Below are positions 47,325-55,343 of a stretch of 64,000 nucleotides of DNA, piece by piece. This DNA comes from G020344215 sp039586575 (GTDB taxonomy: Bacteria > Gemmatimonadota > Gemmatimonadetes > Palauibacterales > KS3-K002): NCBI GenBank assembly GCA_039586575.1, contig JBDHKD010000007.1:69239-133238 (forward strand), in the 5' to 3' direction. The notes below the pieces were generated by a model. The model ran no database searches. It was not told where the DNA came from and saw only the letters and a program-made list of their open reading frames with translations. The position numbers and the translations under genes were made by a program. Numbering within the stretch: the first letter of the stretch is position 1; each line of letters begins with the position of its first letter.

Positions 47325-48969
47325 TCACGTCAGACTCACCGGAGTGCTTTCCCTGGTCCTCGTCGGTAGCCTGCCGAGCTTGACGGCGGGCCAGACGGTA
47401 CAGGCGGTGGACGAGATCGTCCAGACCTCCGTGGCGCTGAGCGGCGAGGAAGCGGCTCTGAGCCTCGAGCTGGCCAGCGGCCGCTCGCTGCGAATGCGGC
47501 TCGGCGACGGCCGGGTCCTTATCGACGGCAGCGATGTGGGTGGCTACGCCCCGGGCGGCGCGCTCGAGTCCGCCTGGCGGGATCTGTTACGCGATGCCAG
47601 CCGCGGCGACCTGGGCACTGGCTGGTCGGAATTCGCGGCGCTCGGGTTTGCTGGAGTCGATGCACGAGCGGCGTTGGCGCTGCGCAACGAGCTGGCGCCG
47701 CTGCTGGCCGGCATCTCGGCCGACGCGGCGGCAGAAGCGCGCGCCGCGGCGGCGGCGGCGATGCACGAGGTGGCTGAGGCGCGCGAGGCGGCGGCCGCCG
47801 CGGCGGCGGCGACCGTGGGGGTGGGAGTCGGCGAGGCGGTACAGGCCGAGATCGCCCAGGGCCTCGATGATGAGATCATCGTCGGTGGCCTCGTCATCGA
47901 GTTGTCCAACGTCGAGGGTCTAGCACGGCAGCTCGCCCGGGTCGGGCTGGCGCCGGGGCTCGAACGCCTGCTCAATGGTGACCTTCAGGTCCCCGTGCGC
48001 ATCGTGCTCGACGCCGACGAGTACCGGCTCAAGGAAGGGGCGACGCTCGACAACATGCTGCTGCTCGTCGAATCGGACGGCGTCCTGGCCGGCACGGTCA
48101 AGGGCAACGTCATGGTGGCGGACGGCTCGCTGCTCATCTTGCCGAGCGCGCGAATCGATGGTGACGTGATCGCCATCGATGCCACGATCACCAACCAGGG
48201 CGCCGTCGCCGGCACGATCCGCGAGGCCGCCCATCCAACCCCCATAGTCGTGGCACCGGCGGTTCCGCGCATCCAGATCCAGCGCTACGCACCCTCGGCG
48301 CTTAGCCGGGTGTTCGTCGGCCTCGGATCGCTGGCGCGAACGGTCGCCCTCTACCTGCTGTTCGCCTTCCTGGGCGCCCTGATCGTTTACTTCTTCCGCG
48401 GACAGCTCGAGACCGTGAGCGATACCGTGTCGCTGAGCTTCGGCCGCTCGTTTCTGGCCGGCCTGGCCGCCGAAGTTCTGTTCTTGCCCATCGGGCTCGT
48501 GATGACCCTGCTCATCGTAACGGCCATCGCCGTCCCGTTCTACGTGATCGGGTTCGGCCTGGCGGCCCTGCTCGGCTATGTGGCCGTAGCCCACGCCGCG
48601 GGCGAGAACCTGACGCGCCGCCGTTTCTCCTGGACCGCCCGCGTGCGGCGTTCCAACTCGTACTACTACGTGCTGAATGGGCTGGGTGTCCTGCTCGCCT
48701 TGTTCGCGGGCGCCGCCATCACGCAGATGGCCTACCCGCTGCTGGGCTGGGCGCACGACTTGCTCATCGCTTCGGCGTGGATCCTGACCTGGATCGCCGC
48801 CACTTCCGGCCTCGGTGCCACCCTGCTCTCCCGGGCCGGCACACAACGGACCTACGCCCGGCCGCGGGAACTACCCGAGCTGCCCGCGGATACGCTGGCC
48901 GAGGAGCTCGCACCCTTCGAGCGCCGCGCCAAGGCGCGCCGCTCAGCGGAGAGGAGCGATGAGATCTAG
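47317..48969 (+). CDS. Signal-peptide membrane protein with bactofilin-like middle domain
   Basis: 550 residues. A signal peptide (VLSLVLVGSLPSLTAGQ) is followed by an Ala/Glu-rich coiled region (about 120-200), a short beta-helix stretch with VLAGTVKGNVMVADGSLL and DGDVIAIDATITNQGAVAG reminiscent of bactofilin (polymer-forming) repeats, then several membrane segments (ALYLLFAFLGALIVYFF, VLFLPIGLVMTLLIVTAIAV). The repeat resemblance suggests an envelope scaffold whose role is not known. ATG at 47317 has GAGGT upstream and overlaps the anti-sigma stop; ATG at 47293 is the alternative. Confidence 0.75.
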   Translation: MLSHVRLTGVLSLVLVGSLPSLTAGQTVQAVDEIVQTSVALSGEEAALSLELASGRSLRMRLGDGRVLIDGSDVGGYAPGGALESAWRDLLRDASRGDLGTGWSEFAALGFAGVDARAALALRNELAPLLAGISADAAAEARAAAAAAMHEVAEAREAAAAAAAATVGVGVGEAVQAEIAQGLDDEIIVGGLVIELSNVEGLARQLARVGLAPGLERLLNGDLQVPVRIVLDADEYRLKEGATLDNMLLLVESDGVLAGTVKGNVMVADGSLLILPSARIDGDVIAIDATITNQGAVAGTIREAAHPTPIVVAPAVPRIQIQRYAPSALSRVFVGLGSLARTVALYLLFAFLGALIVYFFRGQLETVSDTVSLSFGRSFLAGLAAEVLFLPIGLVMTLLIVTAIAVPFYVIGFGLAALLGYVAVAHAAGENLTRRRFSWTARVRRSNSYYYVLNGLGVLLALFAGAAITQMAYPLLGWAHDLLIASAWILTWIAATSGLGATLLSRAGTQRTYARPRELPELPADTLAEELAPFERRAKARRSAERSDEI

Positions 48970-49828
48970 CATCGGCCTAACGGCACTCGCCACCGTCGTG
49001 CTCGTCGGCACGCTGGCCGCACCAGCCAGCGGGCAGAGCTGGCGAACCGAGGCCAAGGCCCGCCAGCGTCGCGGCCAAGAATTCCTCGAGGTCAAGGTCG
49101 AGTACGCGGTGGGACGCTTCGAGCTGAAGAGGGGATCCGATCGCGTGCTCTACCGGCTCGACTCCAAGTACGACGAAGACGCGTTCAGGCTGCGTAGCAA
49201 CTACCTGGAATCGGACGGCCGCGGCAGCCTGCGAATCGAGATCGAGGGGCACGACGACATCGACCTCAAGGACCTCAAAGACTACGACTACGAGGCGGGC
49301 AACCTGAGCCTCGACCTGACGGGCGCCACACCGCTCAGCCTCGACCTGGAGATGGGGGCGGTCGAGGCCGACCTCGATCTGGGCGGCCTGCGGTTGCAGC
49401 GCCTGTCCCTGCAGACCGGGGCGAGCGACACGCGGGTTCGCTTCAGCGATCAGAACCGTGAGGTGGCCGAGTTCTGCACCTTCAAGGCCGGTGCGGCTGC
49501 GTTCGAGGTCGAAGACCTGGGCAACTCGGGTTGCCGGCGGTTGCAGGTGTCCGGCGGCGTCGGCAAGTTGACCCTCGATTTCTCCGGCGCCTGGGGCTAC
49601 GACGCGACCGGCGATGTCAACGTCGGCCTCGGCACCGTGGAGATTTCCGTCCCCGCCGAGCTCGGTGTCCGGATCGAGAAGAGCACGTTCCTCATGTCAT
49701 TCGATGCACCCGGCTTCGTCAAGCAGGACGGCGGCGTCTGGCTCAGCCGCAACTGGGATACAGCCGAGCACCACCTGACGCTCTCGTTGAGCGGCGTGCT
49801 GGGCGGCATCAAGATCGCTCGTCTCTAA
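48959..49828 (+). CDS. Secreted beta-rich protein (LiaF/DUF4097-like)
   Basis: 289 residues with a signal peptide (MRSSIGLTALATVVLVG then PASGQ) and no other membrane segment. The mature part is dominated by short strands with regular Gly/Asp/Leu spacing, for example LSLDLEMGAVEADLDLGGLR and ENRDG-poor turns, ending LSGVLGGIKIARL, a pattern seen in LiaF-C or DUF4097-type beta-solenoid domains. Its ATG overlaps the previous gene's stop (ATGAGATCTAG) with GAGGAG before it, so it is the last gene of the sigma, anti-sigma and envelope set. Function unknown; a cell-surface sensor or adhesin-like part is possible. Confidence 0.74.
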   Translation: MRSSIGLTALATVVLVGTLAAPASGQSWRTEAKARQRRGQEFLEVKVEYAVGRFELKRGSDRVLYRLDSKYDEDAFRLRSNYLESDGRGSLRIEIEGHDDIDLKDLKDYDYEAGNLSLDLTGATPLSLDLEMGAVEADLDLGGLRLQRLSLQTGASDTRVRFSDQNREVAEFCTFKAGAAAFEVEDLGNSGCRRLQVSGGVGKLTLDFSGAWGYDATGDVNVGLGTVEISVPAELGVRIEKSTFLMSFDAPGFVKQDGGVWLSRNWDTAEHHLTLSLSGVLGGIKIARL

Positions 49829-49842
49829 GAGGAAATCGCAGC

Positions 49843-50610
49843 TCAGATTCGCGCAACAACGGGGTCGCCGCGGGCGGCCCCGAGCTCTTTTGCGGCCGAC
49901 GCATCGCGAGTCGCGACCTCGACCGTGCCCATCGACCCAACCACTACAACCGGCTCAACCTTGCCGACATCCGCGTAGGTGCGGCGCAGGCAGCCCAAAT
50001 CGCGGCCCGCCAGCTCGAATCGCCACCGCTCGTCCACCCAGCCGGCCGGGATGTCGGTGATCAGGTTACCGAAGCGGTCGACGTGCGCGATCCGACCCTG
50101 GATCGCCCGATCCTCCCGAACCGGTGGCGCGATGTCCAACAGCTGCGGCCGATCCAGGGACGGGCCCAGTTCGGCAAGTGGGATGCCGCGAGCGAGGTGC
50201 GCCGCGGCCGGCGCGAAGATGTCACGGCCGTGGAAGGTCGGCGAAGGATCGGGCCGCTGGTAGGCCGGCTCCGCCAGCTCTACACAACGCCAGGAAGAAG
50301 CGGCCAGAACGACGCGCGTGATGAGCCCGTTGTCCGGGGCCACGACGTACCGCTCATCGGCCGCCATGGCGATCGCCTTGCGCGCACCGCCCACGCCCGG
50401 ATCGACGACGGCGAGATGGACGGTGCCGGGCGGAAAGAGATTCCAATACTGGGCCAGTGCCCAAGCGCCAGCTTCGACATCGCCGGCCGGGACATCGTGC
50501 GTGGCATCGACGAGCCGGGCGTCAGGCGCCAGCTCTGACACGACGCCTTTCATAGCGGCGGCGAAACCGTCAGCCGTGCCGAAGTCAGAAAGAAATGCTA
50601 CTACCGCCAT
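49843..50610 (-). CDS. S-adenosyl-L-methionine hydrolase (adenosine-forming), DUF62 family
   Basis: 255-residue SAM hydroxide adenosyltransferase, splitting SAM into adenosine and methionine. The family signatures are VAFLSDFGTADGFAAAMKG, VVDPGVGGARKAIAM, YVVAPDNGLITRVVL and FHGRDIFAPAAAHLA, with the Asp/Asn residues that bind the ribose. It lies 12 bp downstream of mrp on the minus strand and converges on the beta-rich secreted gene 14 bp away. The cellular purpose is unclear for the family. Confidence 0.93.
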   Translation of the reverse strand: MAVVAFLSDFGTADGFAAAMKGVVSELAPDARLVDATHDVPAGDVEAGAWALAQYWNLFPPGTVHLAVVDPGVGGARKAIAMAADERYVVAPDNGLITRVVLAASSWRCVELAEPAYQRPDPSPTFHGRDIFAPAAAHLARGIPLAELGPSLDRPQLLDIAPPVREDRAIQGRIAHVDRFGNLITDIPAGWVDERWRFELAGRDLGCLRRTYADVGKVEPVVVVGSMGTVEVATRDASAAKELGAARGDPVVARI

Positions 50611-50622
50611 TCGCGAGAGGGC

Positions 50623-51762
50623 TCAGCCCTTTCTGGCCGTCGCTTCCTCGAGCGTGGCGACCAGCTTCTCCGCCAGCTCGCTGAACGCTTTGGCTTCGGG
50701 CGAGTCGGGCGCTGCCACCACTGTCGGTCGCCCGCTGTCACCGGCCTCCACCACCGCCGCGCCCAACGGGATCTCACCCAGGAACCGCACTCCGGCGGTG
50801 GCCGCCAACCTGCGACCGCCGCCGCGGCCGAAGACATCGGTCCGTTCACCGCAGTGCGGGCAGAGGAAGCCGCTCATGTTCTCGACCAACCCGACGACCG
50901 GTACCTCGACGCGCTCGAACATCTTGATGCCCTTGAGCACATCGCCGGTGGCTACGCCCTGCGGCGTCGTCACCATTAGCGCACCATCCACCTTCGCCAA
51001 CTGCACGAGTGATAGCTGCGCATCTCCCGTGCCCGGCGGCATGTCGACGATGAGATAGTCGAGCTCTCCCCACTCGACCTGCCGCAGGAACTGGCGAATG
51101 ATCCCCATCACGATCGGCCCGCGCCAGATCGCCGGCGTGTCCTCGTCCAGCAGGAAGCCGATGCTCATCAACTTGACGCCGTACGCCTCGAGCGGGACGA
51201 CTTTCTCGTCGGGTGTGACTCGCGGCCGGCTGCGGATGCCGAACATTGTGGGGATGTTCGGCCCGTACACGTCGGCATCCATCAGGCCAACGCGAGCACC
51301 GCGAGCGGCGAGAGCCGCCGCCAGGTTCGTGGCCACAGTGCTCTTTCCCACACCACCTTTACCCGAGCTCACCGCCAGGACACAGCCGACGCCCGCTACC
51401 GTCTCCGGCACGGGGGGCGCCGTGCTCGGTGGCGGCTCCGCCGCTCGCTCGCCGGTCGACGCACGGGGTGGCTCCATCACCGGCAGCTTGCGGCCGGCTC
51501 GCGCTCCCTCGCCTCCCGCACCGCGAAGTTCGAGGTAGACCGACTCGACGCCGTCCTGCGCCGCCGCCGCCTGCCGCACCTCGTCGGCCCAGCCGGCCGG
51601 GTCATCGGGTCGCGACTGCAGGACCAGGCGAACGCGGCCCGGGCCGTCCAGCTCCAAGCCCGATACCAGGCCGGAAGCCACGATGTCTTTCCCCGTACCG
51701 GGATGAACGATGGATCTCAGCGCCAGCGCCACATTCCTAACCAGCTCTCGTTGCTCCTCCAT
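50623..51762 (-). CDS. mrp: Mrp/NBP35 family iron-sulfur cluster carrier ATPase
   Basis: 379-residue P-loop protein (ApbC/Mrp) that carries Fe-S clusters to apo-proteins. An N-terminal MIP18-like (DUF59) domain starts ALRSIVHPGTGKDIVASGLV; the ATPase has the deviant Walker A SSGKGGVGKSTVATNLA, VGLMDADVYGPNIPTMFG and the metal-binding CPHCGE pair of cysteines (SGFLCPHCG), through which a cluster is held between two subunits. Normal length. The NifU-domain gene lies 126 bp upstream behind its own terminator, so the two Fe-S genes are adjacent but not in one transcript. Confidence 0.95.
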   Translation of the reverse strand: MEEQRELVRNVALALRSIVHPGTGKDIVASGLVSGLELDGPGRVRLVLQSRPDDPAGWADEVRQAAAAQDGVESVYLELRGAGGEGARAGRKLPVMEPPRASTGERAAEPPPSTAPPVPETVAGVGCVLAVSSGKGGVGKSTVATNLAAALAARGARVGLMDADVYGPNIPTMFGIRSRPRVTPDEKVVPLEAYGVKLMSIGFLLDEDTPAIWRGPIVMGIIRQFLRQVEWGELDYLIVDMPPGTGDAQLSLVQLAKVDGALMVTTPQGVATGDVLKGIKMFERVEVPVVGLVENMSGFLCPHCGERTDVFGRGGGRRLAATAGVRFLGEIPLGAAVVEAGDSGRPTVVAAPDSPEAKAFSELAEKLVATLEEATARKG

Positions 51763-51833
51763 CTATCACTGCTCCTCAGCGTCGTTCGCTTCGCGTCCGC
51801 CGACCCAGGCCCGCTCAGCGATCCTTCGGTAAC

Positions 51834-51863
51834 AAAAAACCGGCACGGGCGCACCCATGCCGG
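51834..51863 (-). terminator. Intrinsic terminator after the NifU-domain gene
   Basis: Read on the minus strand, CCGGCATGGG, a 4-base loop and CCCGTGCCGG form a 10-bp stem with a single G-U pair, followed directly by TTTTTTGTT (51834-51839). This is the strongest intrinsic terminator in the window and lies 25 bp after the NifU-domain stop. Confidence 0.85.
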
Positions 51864-51888
51864 CAGGTGGCGGCGAAGGCTGCCAGCC

Positions 51889-52128
51889 TTAGACCGCGAC
51901 GACCGTCTTCACCTCCGGCAGCGCGCTCCGCAGCCGGTGCTCGATCCCGCCCTTCAGCGTCAGCGCCGAGTACGGGCAGCTGTGGCACGCACCCACGAGC
52001 CGTAGCTCGACCCGCCCTTCCGCCGGGTCGTAGCTGACCAGCTCGACGTCCCCACCGTCTGCTCGGACCGCTGGCCGGATCTCCTCGATGACCGCTTCGA
52101 TCTGTTCTAAAGTCGTCGCCGCCGCCAT
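51889..52128 (-). CDS. NifU-domain iron-sulfur scaffold protein (NfuA-like)
   Basis: 79-residue protein consisting only of the C-terminal NifU domain. The cluster-binding motif is ACHSCPYSALTLKGG, with cysteines in CxxC spacing; RADGGDVELVSYDPAEGRV is the conserved preceding strand. Stand-alone domains of this size bind a [4Fe-4S] cluster as a dimer and deliver it to other proteins. ATG at 52128 has GGGAGGGTAGGA upstream; an in-frame extension to 52206 is not conserved. It has its own promoter and terminator and precedes mrp. Confidence 0.92.
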   Translation of the reverse strand: MAAATTLEQIEAVIEEIRPAVRADGGDVELVSYDPAEGRVELRLVGACHSCPYSALTLKGGIEHRLRSALPEVKTVVAV

Positions 52129-52177
52129 TCCTACCCTCCCCAATACACCACTATTCTGCGGAGAATCGTTCTGATCG

Positions 52178-52206
52178 AATCTATCTGAGCCGGCAGGGCC
52201 GGTCAA
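52178..52206 (-). promoter_or_regulatory. Putative promoter of the NifU-domain gene
   Basis: On the minus strand TTGACC (52201-52206, five of six), a 17-base spacer and TAGATT (52178-52183, four of six) make a good sigma-70-type promoter, with a predicted start about 43 bases before the ATG. Confidence 0.6.
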
Positions 52207-52240
52207 CTAAGGAACCGTCAAGTTGGCAGGCCGCAAAGTG

Positions 52241-52269
52241 TTGCGCTCCAATAAGTAGCGCGTTATGCT
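52241..52269 (+). promoter_or_regulatory. Putative promoter of the BY-kinase gene
   Basis: TTGCGC (52241-52246), 17 bases and TATGCT (52264-52269) fit a weaker sigma-70-type promoter in the divergent 227-bp spacer, leading to the GTG start at 52356. Confidence 0.4.
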
Positions 52270-52355
52270 CAGCGTGTGGTGATCCTTGCCGCCAGGCTAA
52301 GAGACGTGAACACGCGAATCGCGGGGTGCGGCGGGGAGGCGCTGAGGATCGTCCT

Positions 52356-54644
52356 GTGAATCTTGCCAACCGAGAGACCGACCAGAGGGCCGGGATCGAG
52401 TACGAGCACGCGCACCTGGAGGATTACTGGCGTGTCGTCCGCCGGCGCGCCTGGCTCATCCTTCTCACTACCCTCGTCGCAACCCTCGCCGCAGCCTGGG
52501 CGTCAGCGCGCCGTCCGCAGCTTTACAGAACCGCACTGACACTCCAGGTCGGCGACCCGCGTGGGCGCATGGGCCAGCTCGGTGACATCGATGTCTCGCC
52601 CAACATGCTGTGGACGGATCCCGTCGAGTCGGAGGTCCAGCAGCTGACCACGCAGTCCGTCGCCGAGTACGTCGTCGATTCACTGCAGTTGCGTGCCCAG
52701 TCGCCGGATATCCCCCGCGACCTCCTCTTGGAAGAAGTCTACGTCAACCCGCAGGCGAGCTCGGCCGACTACCGGATCAGCGTGGGGGAGGACGGCTCGG
52801 TCGCGATCGAAGGCCCCGAGCTGCGCACGTCGCTGCAGACCCGGACGTCCGAACCGGTCGGTTTCGCCGATATCAGGCTGGTCGTGCGCCCGGAGGTCGA
52901 GTCCGGCGAATATCGACTGCGCATCATCCCGCAGCCGACGGCCGAGACGATGGTCAGCGGCGGCCTAGCGGCGAGCACGCGGCCCGAGACCAATTTGATC
53001 GATGTCACGTACACAGGACTCGACCAGCTGCTCGCCCCGCAGATTCTCAACGCCGTGGCTGCAGCACTGCGTAACCTCGGGGTGCGGCGCTCTCGCGAAT
53101 GGGCGCGCGGCCGAACCGAGTTTATCGCAAACCGCCTGACCGAGGCCGGGCTCCAACTGCGGCAGGCACTCGAAGCCGTTGAGACTTACAAGGAAGCTCG
53201 CGGACTGACGAGCCTGCAGAGCGAGGAGACTCGTGTGCTCAGTCGCATCGGCGACCTGCAAGCCGAGCTCGAGGGCCTGGTCATCGAGAAGGAGATCTAC
53301 AGCACGTTGATCGAGCAGATCCGCGAGGCCCAGTCGCGGCCCGGCATGTCTCAAGATTTCGCGATTCTTTCCGGCGAAGGTCTGAACCGCACGGTCCAGT
53401 TCTACTACAACGAGCTGCTACAACTCCTCGAGGAACGTGCCAACCAGCTGGGTCCCCTTGGCAAGGACGCCTCGCACCCCGCGATCAGGGCCATCGATCG
53501 GCGTATCGAGGAGACGCGGGGGAGTCTCATGTCGGCGGCCGAGAACGCGATCGGCGCCGTCGATCTTCGTATCGGTGCTCTGACACGTTCGCTGACCAGC
53601 CTGCAGGCGGAGCTGCGGACGCTTCCGGCCGTCGAGACGGAACTGGCCGAACTGCAGAACGAGGTCGAGATCCACTCCGACATGTACAAGTACCTCCTCT
53701 CGCGGCACCAGGAGTCGCAGATCGCTGAAGCCGAGATCTCGCCCTACGTGAACGTTCTCGACCCGGCCGGTTGGGGCCGGCCGGTCAGCGGCGGCCGGCA
53801 GTTCAACATCATTCTCGGCGGCTTGCTGGGGCTGTTGCTGGGCGTGGGCGCGGCGTTTTTTCTCGAGTACCTGGATCGCTCGGTTCAGTCGACCGCCGAC
53901 GTCGAGTCGAAGCTGGGGCTGCCGGTGCTCGGTTGGATACCGAAGGTCGCGGCCGACGGGGAGCCTGCGATCCCACTGCTGGCGGAAAGCGATCCCGAGG
54001 GGCCGGCCTCCGAGGCCTACCGGGTGCTGCGGACCAACCTCGCCTTCTCCACGGCCCGCGAGCGCCCGCTGAGCAGTCTGGTGTTCACCAGCCCGGGGCC
54101 TGGCGAAGGCAAATCGACGACGGTAGCGAACCTGGCCGCCGTGCTCGCGGCCCGTGGTGACCGTACCCTACTCATCGACGCGGATCTGCGCCGCGGTGAG
54201 CTACACGACGCCTTCGATTTGCTGCGGTCGCCGGGGCTCAGTGACCTCCTGGTGGGTGAGCTGGACCAGCGGGAAGCCATCCGGCCGGGCGTGCGGCCCG
54301 GCCTCGACCTGCTGCCCGCCGGCAAGCGACCGCCTAACCCTTCCGAGCTCCTCGGCTCTCAAGCCATGGCCGGCCTGCTGGCCGCCTGTCGCGAGGAGTA
54401 CCGCTGGATCCTGCTGGACGCGCCCCCCGTGCTCGCCGTCACCGACGCCGCGGTCCTCGCGGCACTGACAGACGGCGCCGTACTCGTTCTCAGGGCTGGG
54501 GAAACGGATCGGCGGGCCGCTTGGCAAGGTGTTCAGCAGCTGCGGCGCGTCGATGCGAGGGTTGTCGGCGCGGTACTGAACGAGGTGGCGCCTGATCAGA
54601 CCTCCGACCGCTACTATCTGGAGTACTATTACACCCGGTCGTAG
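52356..54644 (+). CDS. Polysaccharide co-polymerase with tyrosine autokinase (Wzc-type BY-kinase)
   Basis: 762-residue fusion. An N-terminal Wzz domain follows the first TM (WLILLTTLVATLAAAWASAR); a coiled periplasmic region contains LTRSLTSLQAELRTLPAVET; the second TM is IILGGLLGLLLGVGAAFFLE. The C-terminal BY-kinase has Walker A SPGPGEGKSTTVANLA, Walker A' TLLIDADLRRGELHD, Walker B WILLDAPPV and a tyrosine-rich tail ending RYYLEYYYTRS, the autophosphorylation cluster. GTG at 52356 is supported by GAGGA upstream and starts nearer the first TM than the alternative at 52326. No wza, wzx, wzy or glycosyltransferase cluster is adjacent. Confidence 0.94.
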   Translation: MNLANRETDQRAGIEYEHAHLEDYWRVVRRRAWLILLTTLVATLAAAWASARRPQLYRTALTLQVGDPRGRMGQLGDIDVSPNMLWTDPVESEVQQLTTQSVAEYVVDSLQLRAQSPDIPRDLLLEEVYVNPQASSADYRISVGEDGSVAIEGPELRTSLQTRTSEPVGFADIRLVVRPEVESGEYRLRIIPQPTAETMVSGGLAASTRPETNLIDVTYTGLDQLLAPQILNAVAAALRNLGVRRSREWARGRTEFIANRLTEAGLQLRQALEAVETYKEARGLTSLQSEETRVLSRIGDLQAELEGLVIEKEIYSTLIEQIREAQSRPGMSQDFAILSGEGLNRTVQFYYNELLQLLEERANQLGPLGKDASHPAIRAIDRRIEETRGSLMSAAENAIGAVDLRIGALTRSLTSLQAELRTLPAVETELAELQNEVEIHSDMYKYLLSRHQESQIAEAEISPYVNVLDPAGWGRPVSGGRQFNIILGGLLGLLLGVGAAFFLEYLDRSVQSTADVESKLGLPVLGWIPKVAADGEPAIPLLAESDPEGPASEAYRVLRTNLAFSTARERPLSSLVFTSPGPGEGKSTTVANLAAVLAARGDRTLLIDADLRRGELHDAFDLLRSPGLSDLLVGELDQREAIRPGVRPGLDLLPAGKRPPNPSELLGSQAMAGLLAACREEYRWILLDAPPVLAVTDAAVLAALTDGAVLVLRAGETDRRAAWQGVQQLRRVDARVVGAVLNEVAPDQTSDRYYLEYYYTRS

Positions 54645-55330
54645 GCGAGCCCGCCGTCCGGCTGCGGCCCATCGCTAGGACGGTATGGTGCAACCTCTTC
54701 GGCGGCCGCCGGCAGCGGCCCCACCTCGGGCGCCGACTGCCCTTTCACGGCCCGACGATCGAGCACGGCGTGCAGGCTCGAGAACGAATCGCCGCCCTCC
54801 AGAACTGCCACCCGCGACTCGGCCAGCCGGCGCAGCCAGGCCTTGGCGGTGACGTGATTCACGCCACGCGCCGTGGCGAACTCCGAGGTGTCGGTGCACC
54901 CCATACGACCGAGGCAGTCCCAGGCGGCGCGTAGGCGGCTCGGCGCCGGCCCCCAGAGCTCCGGCCGACCCGACTCGACGACGACGAGCAGCAGGTTGTG
55001 GCGCGTCAGGACCGTGTCGATCGGCTCCCGATGATGCTCCGCGACGCCCTGGACGACGAAGAAGGCGTCGGCCGGCCGGTCCGCCTGGCGGTACTTGCGG
55101 AGCAACTGCGCGATCACCTCGTCGGCACAGCTGAAGTCGAGCACGCCCACCTGCGAGAAATCGAGCACCGAGAGGCAGCGACCCTGACTGGTCCGCAGCT
55201 GCGCTTCGATCGCCGTGCGGACCGCACGGCCCGTCGGCCGCGTCACCAAGTTGCTGTAGAGCGTCGCTACCGAGGTGCGGACCACCATGTCGACCGACCC
55301 AACCGCCCTGCCCGTCGCCGGATCACCCAT
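54629..55330 (-). CDS. STAS-like and winged-helix protein (regulatory partner)
   Basis: 233 residues. The N-terminal part (about 15-120) looks like a STAS/STAS-like fold with LDFSQVGVLDFSCADEVIAQ, a short Asp-Ser-type loop, and the C-terminal part looks like a winged helix (LGRMGCTDTSEFATARGVNH, AKAWLRRLAESRVAVLEGGD). ATG at 55330 is preferred over ATG at 55351 because GAGGAGG sits 7 bases before it. It starts 13 bases after the HATPase gene. Its 3' end overlaps the BY-kinase 3' end by 16 bp. Together with the next gene it could be a two-component partner switch ending in a DNA-binding output; this is inference. Confidence 0.74.
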   Translation of the reverse strand: MGDPATGRAVGSVDMVVRTSVATLYSNLVTRPTGRAVRTAIEAQLRTSQGRCLSVLDFSQVGVLDFSCADEVIAQLLRKYRQADRPADAFFVVQGVAEHHREPIDTVLTRHNLLLVVVESGRPELWGPAPSRLRAAWDCLGRMGCTDTSEFATARGVNHVTAKAWLRRLAESRVAVLEGGDSFSSLHAVLDRRAVKGQSAPEVGPLPAAAEEVAPYRPSDGPQPDGGLAYDRV

Positions 55331-55343
55331 TCCCACATCCTCC

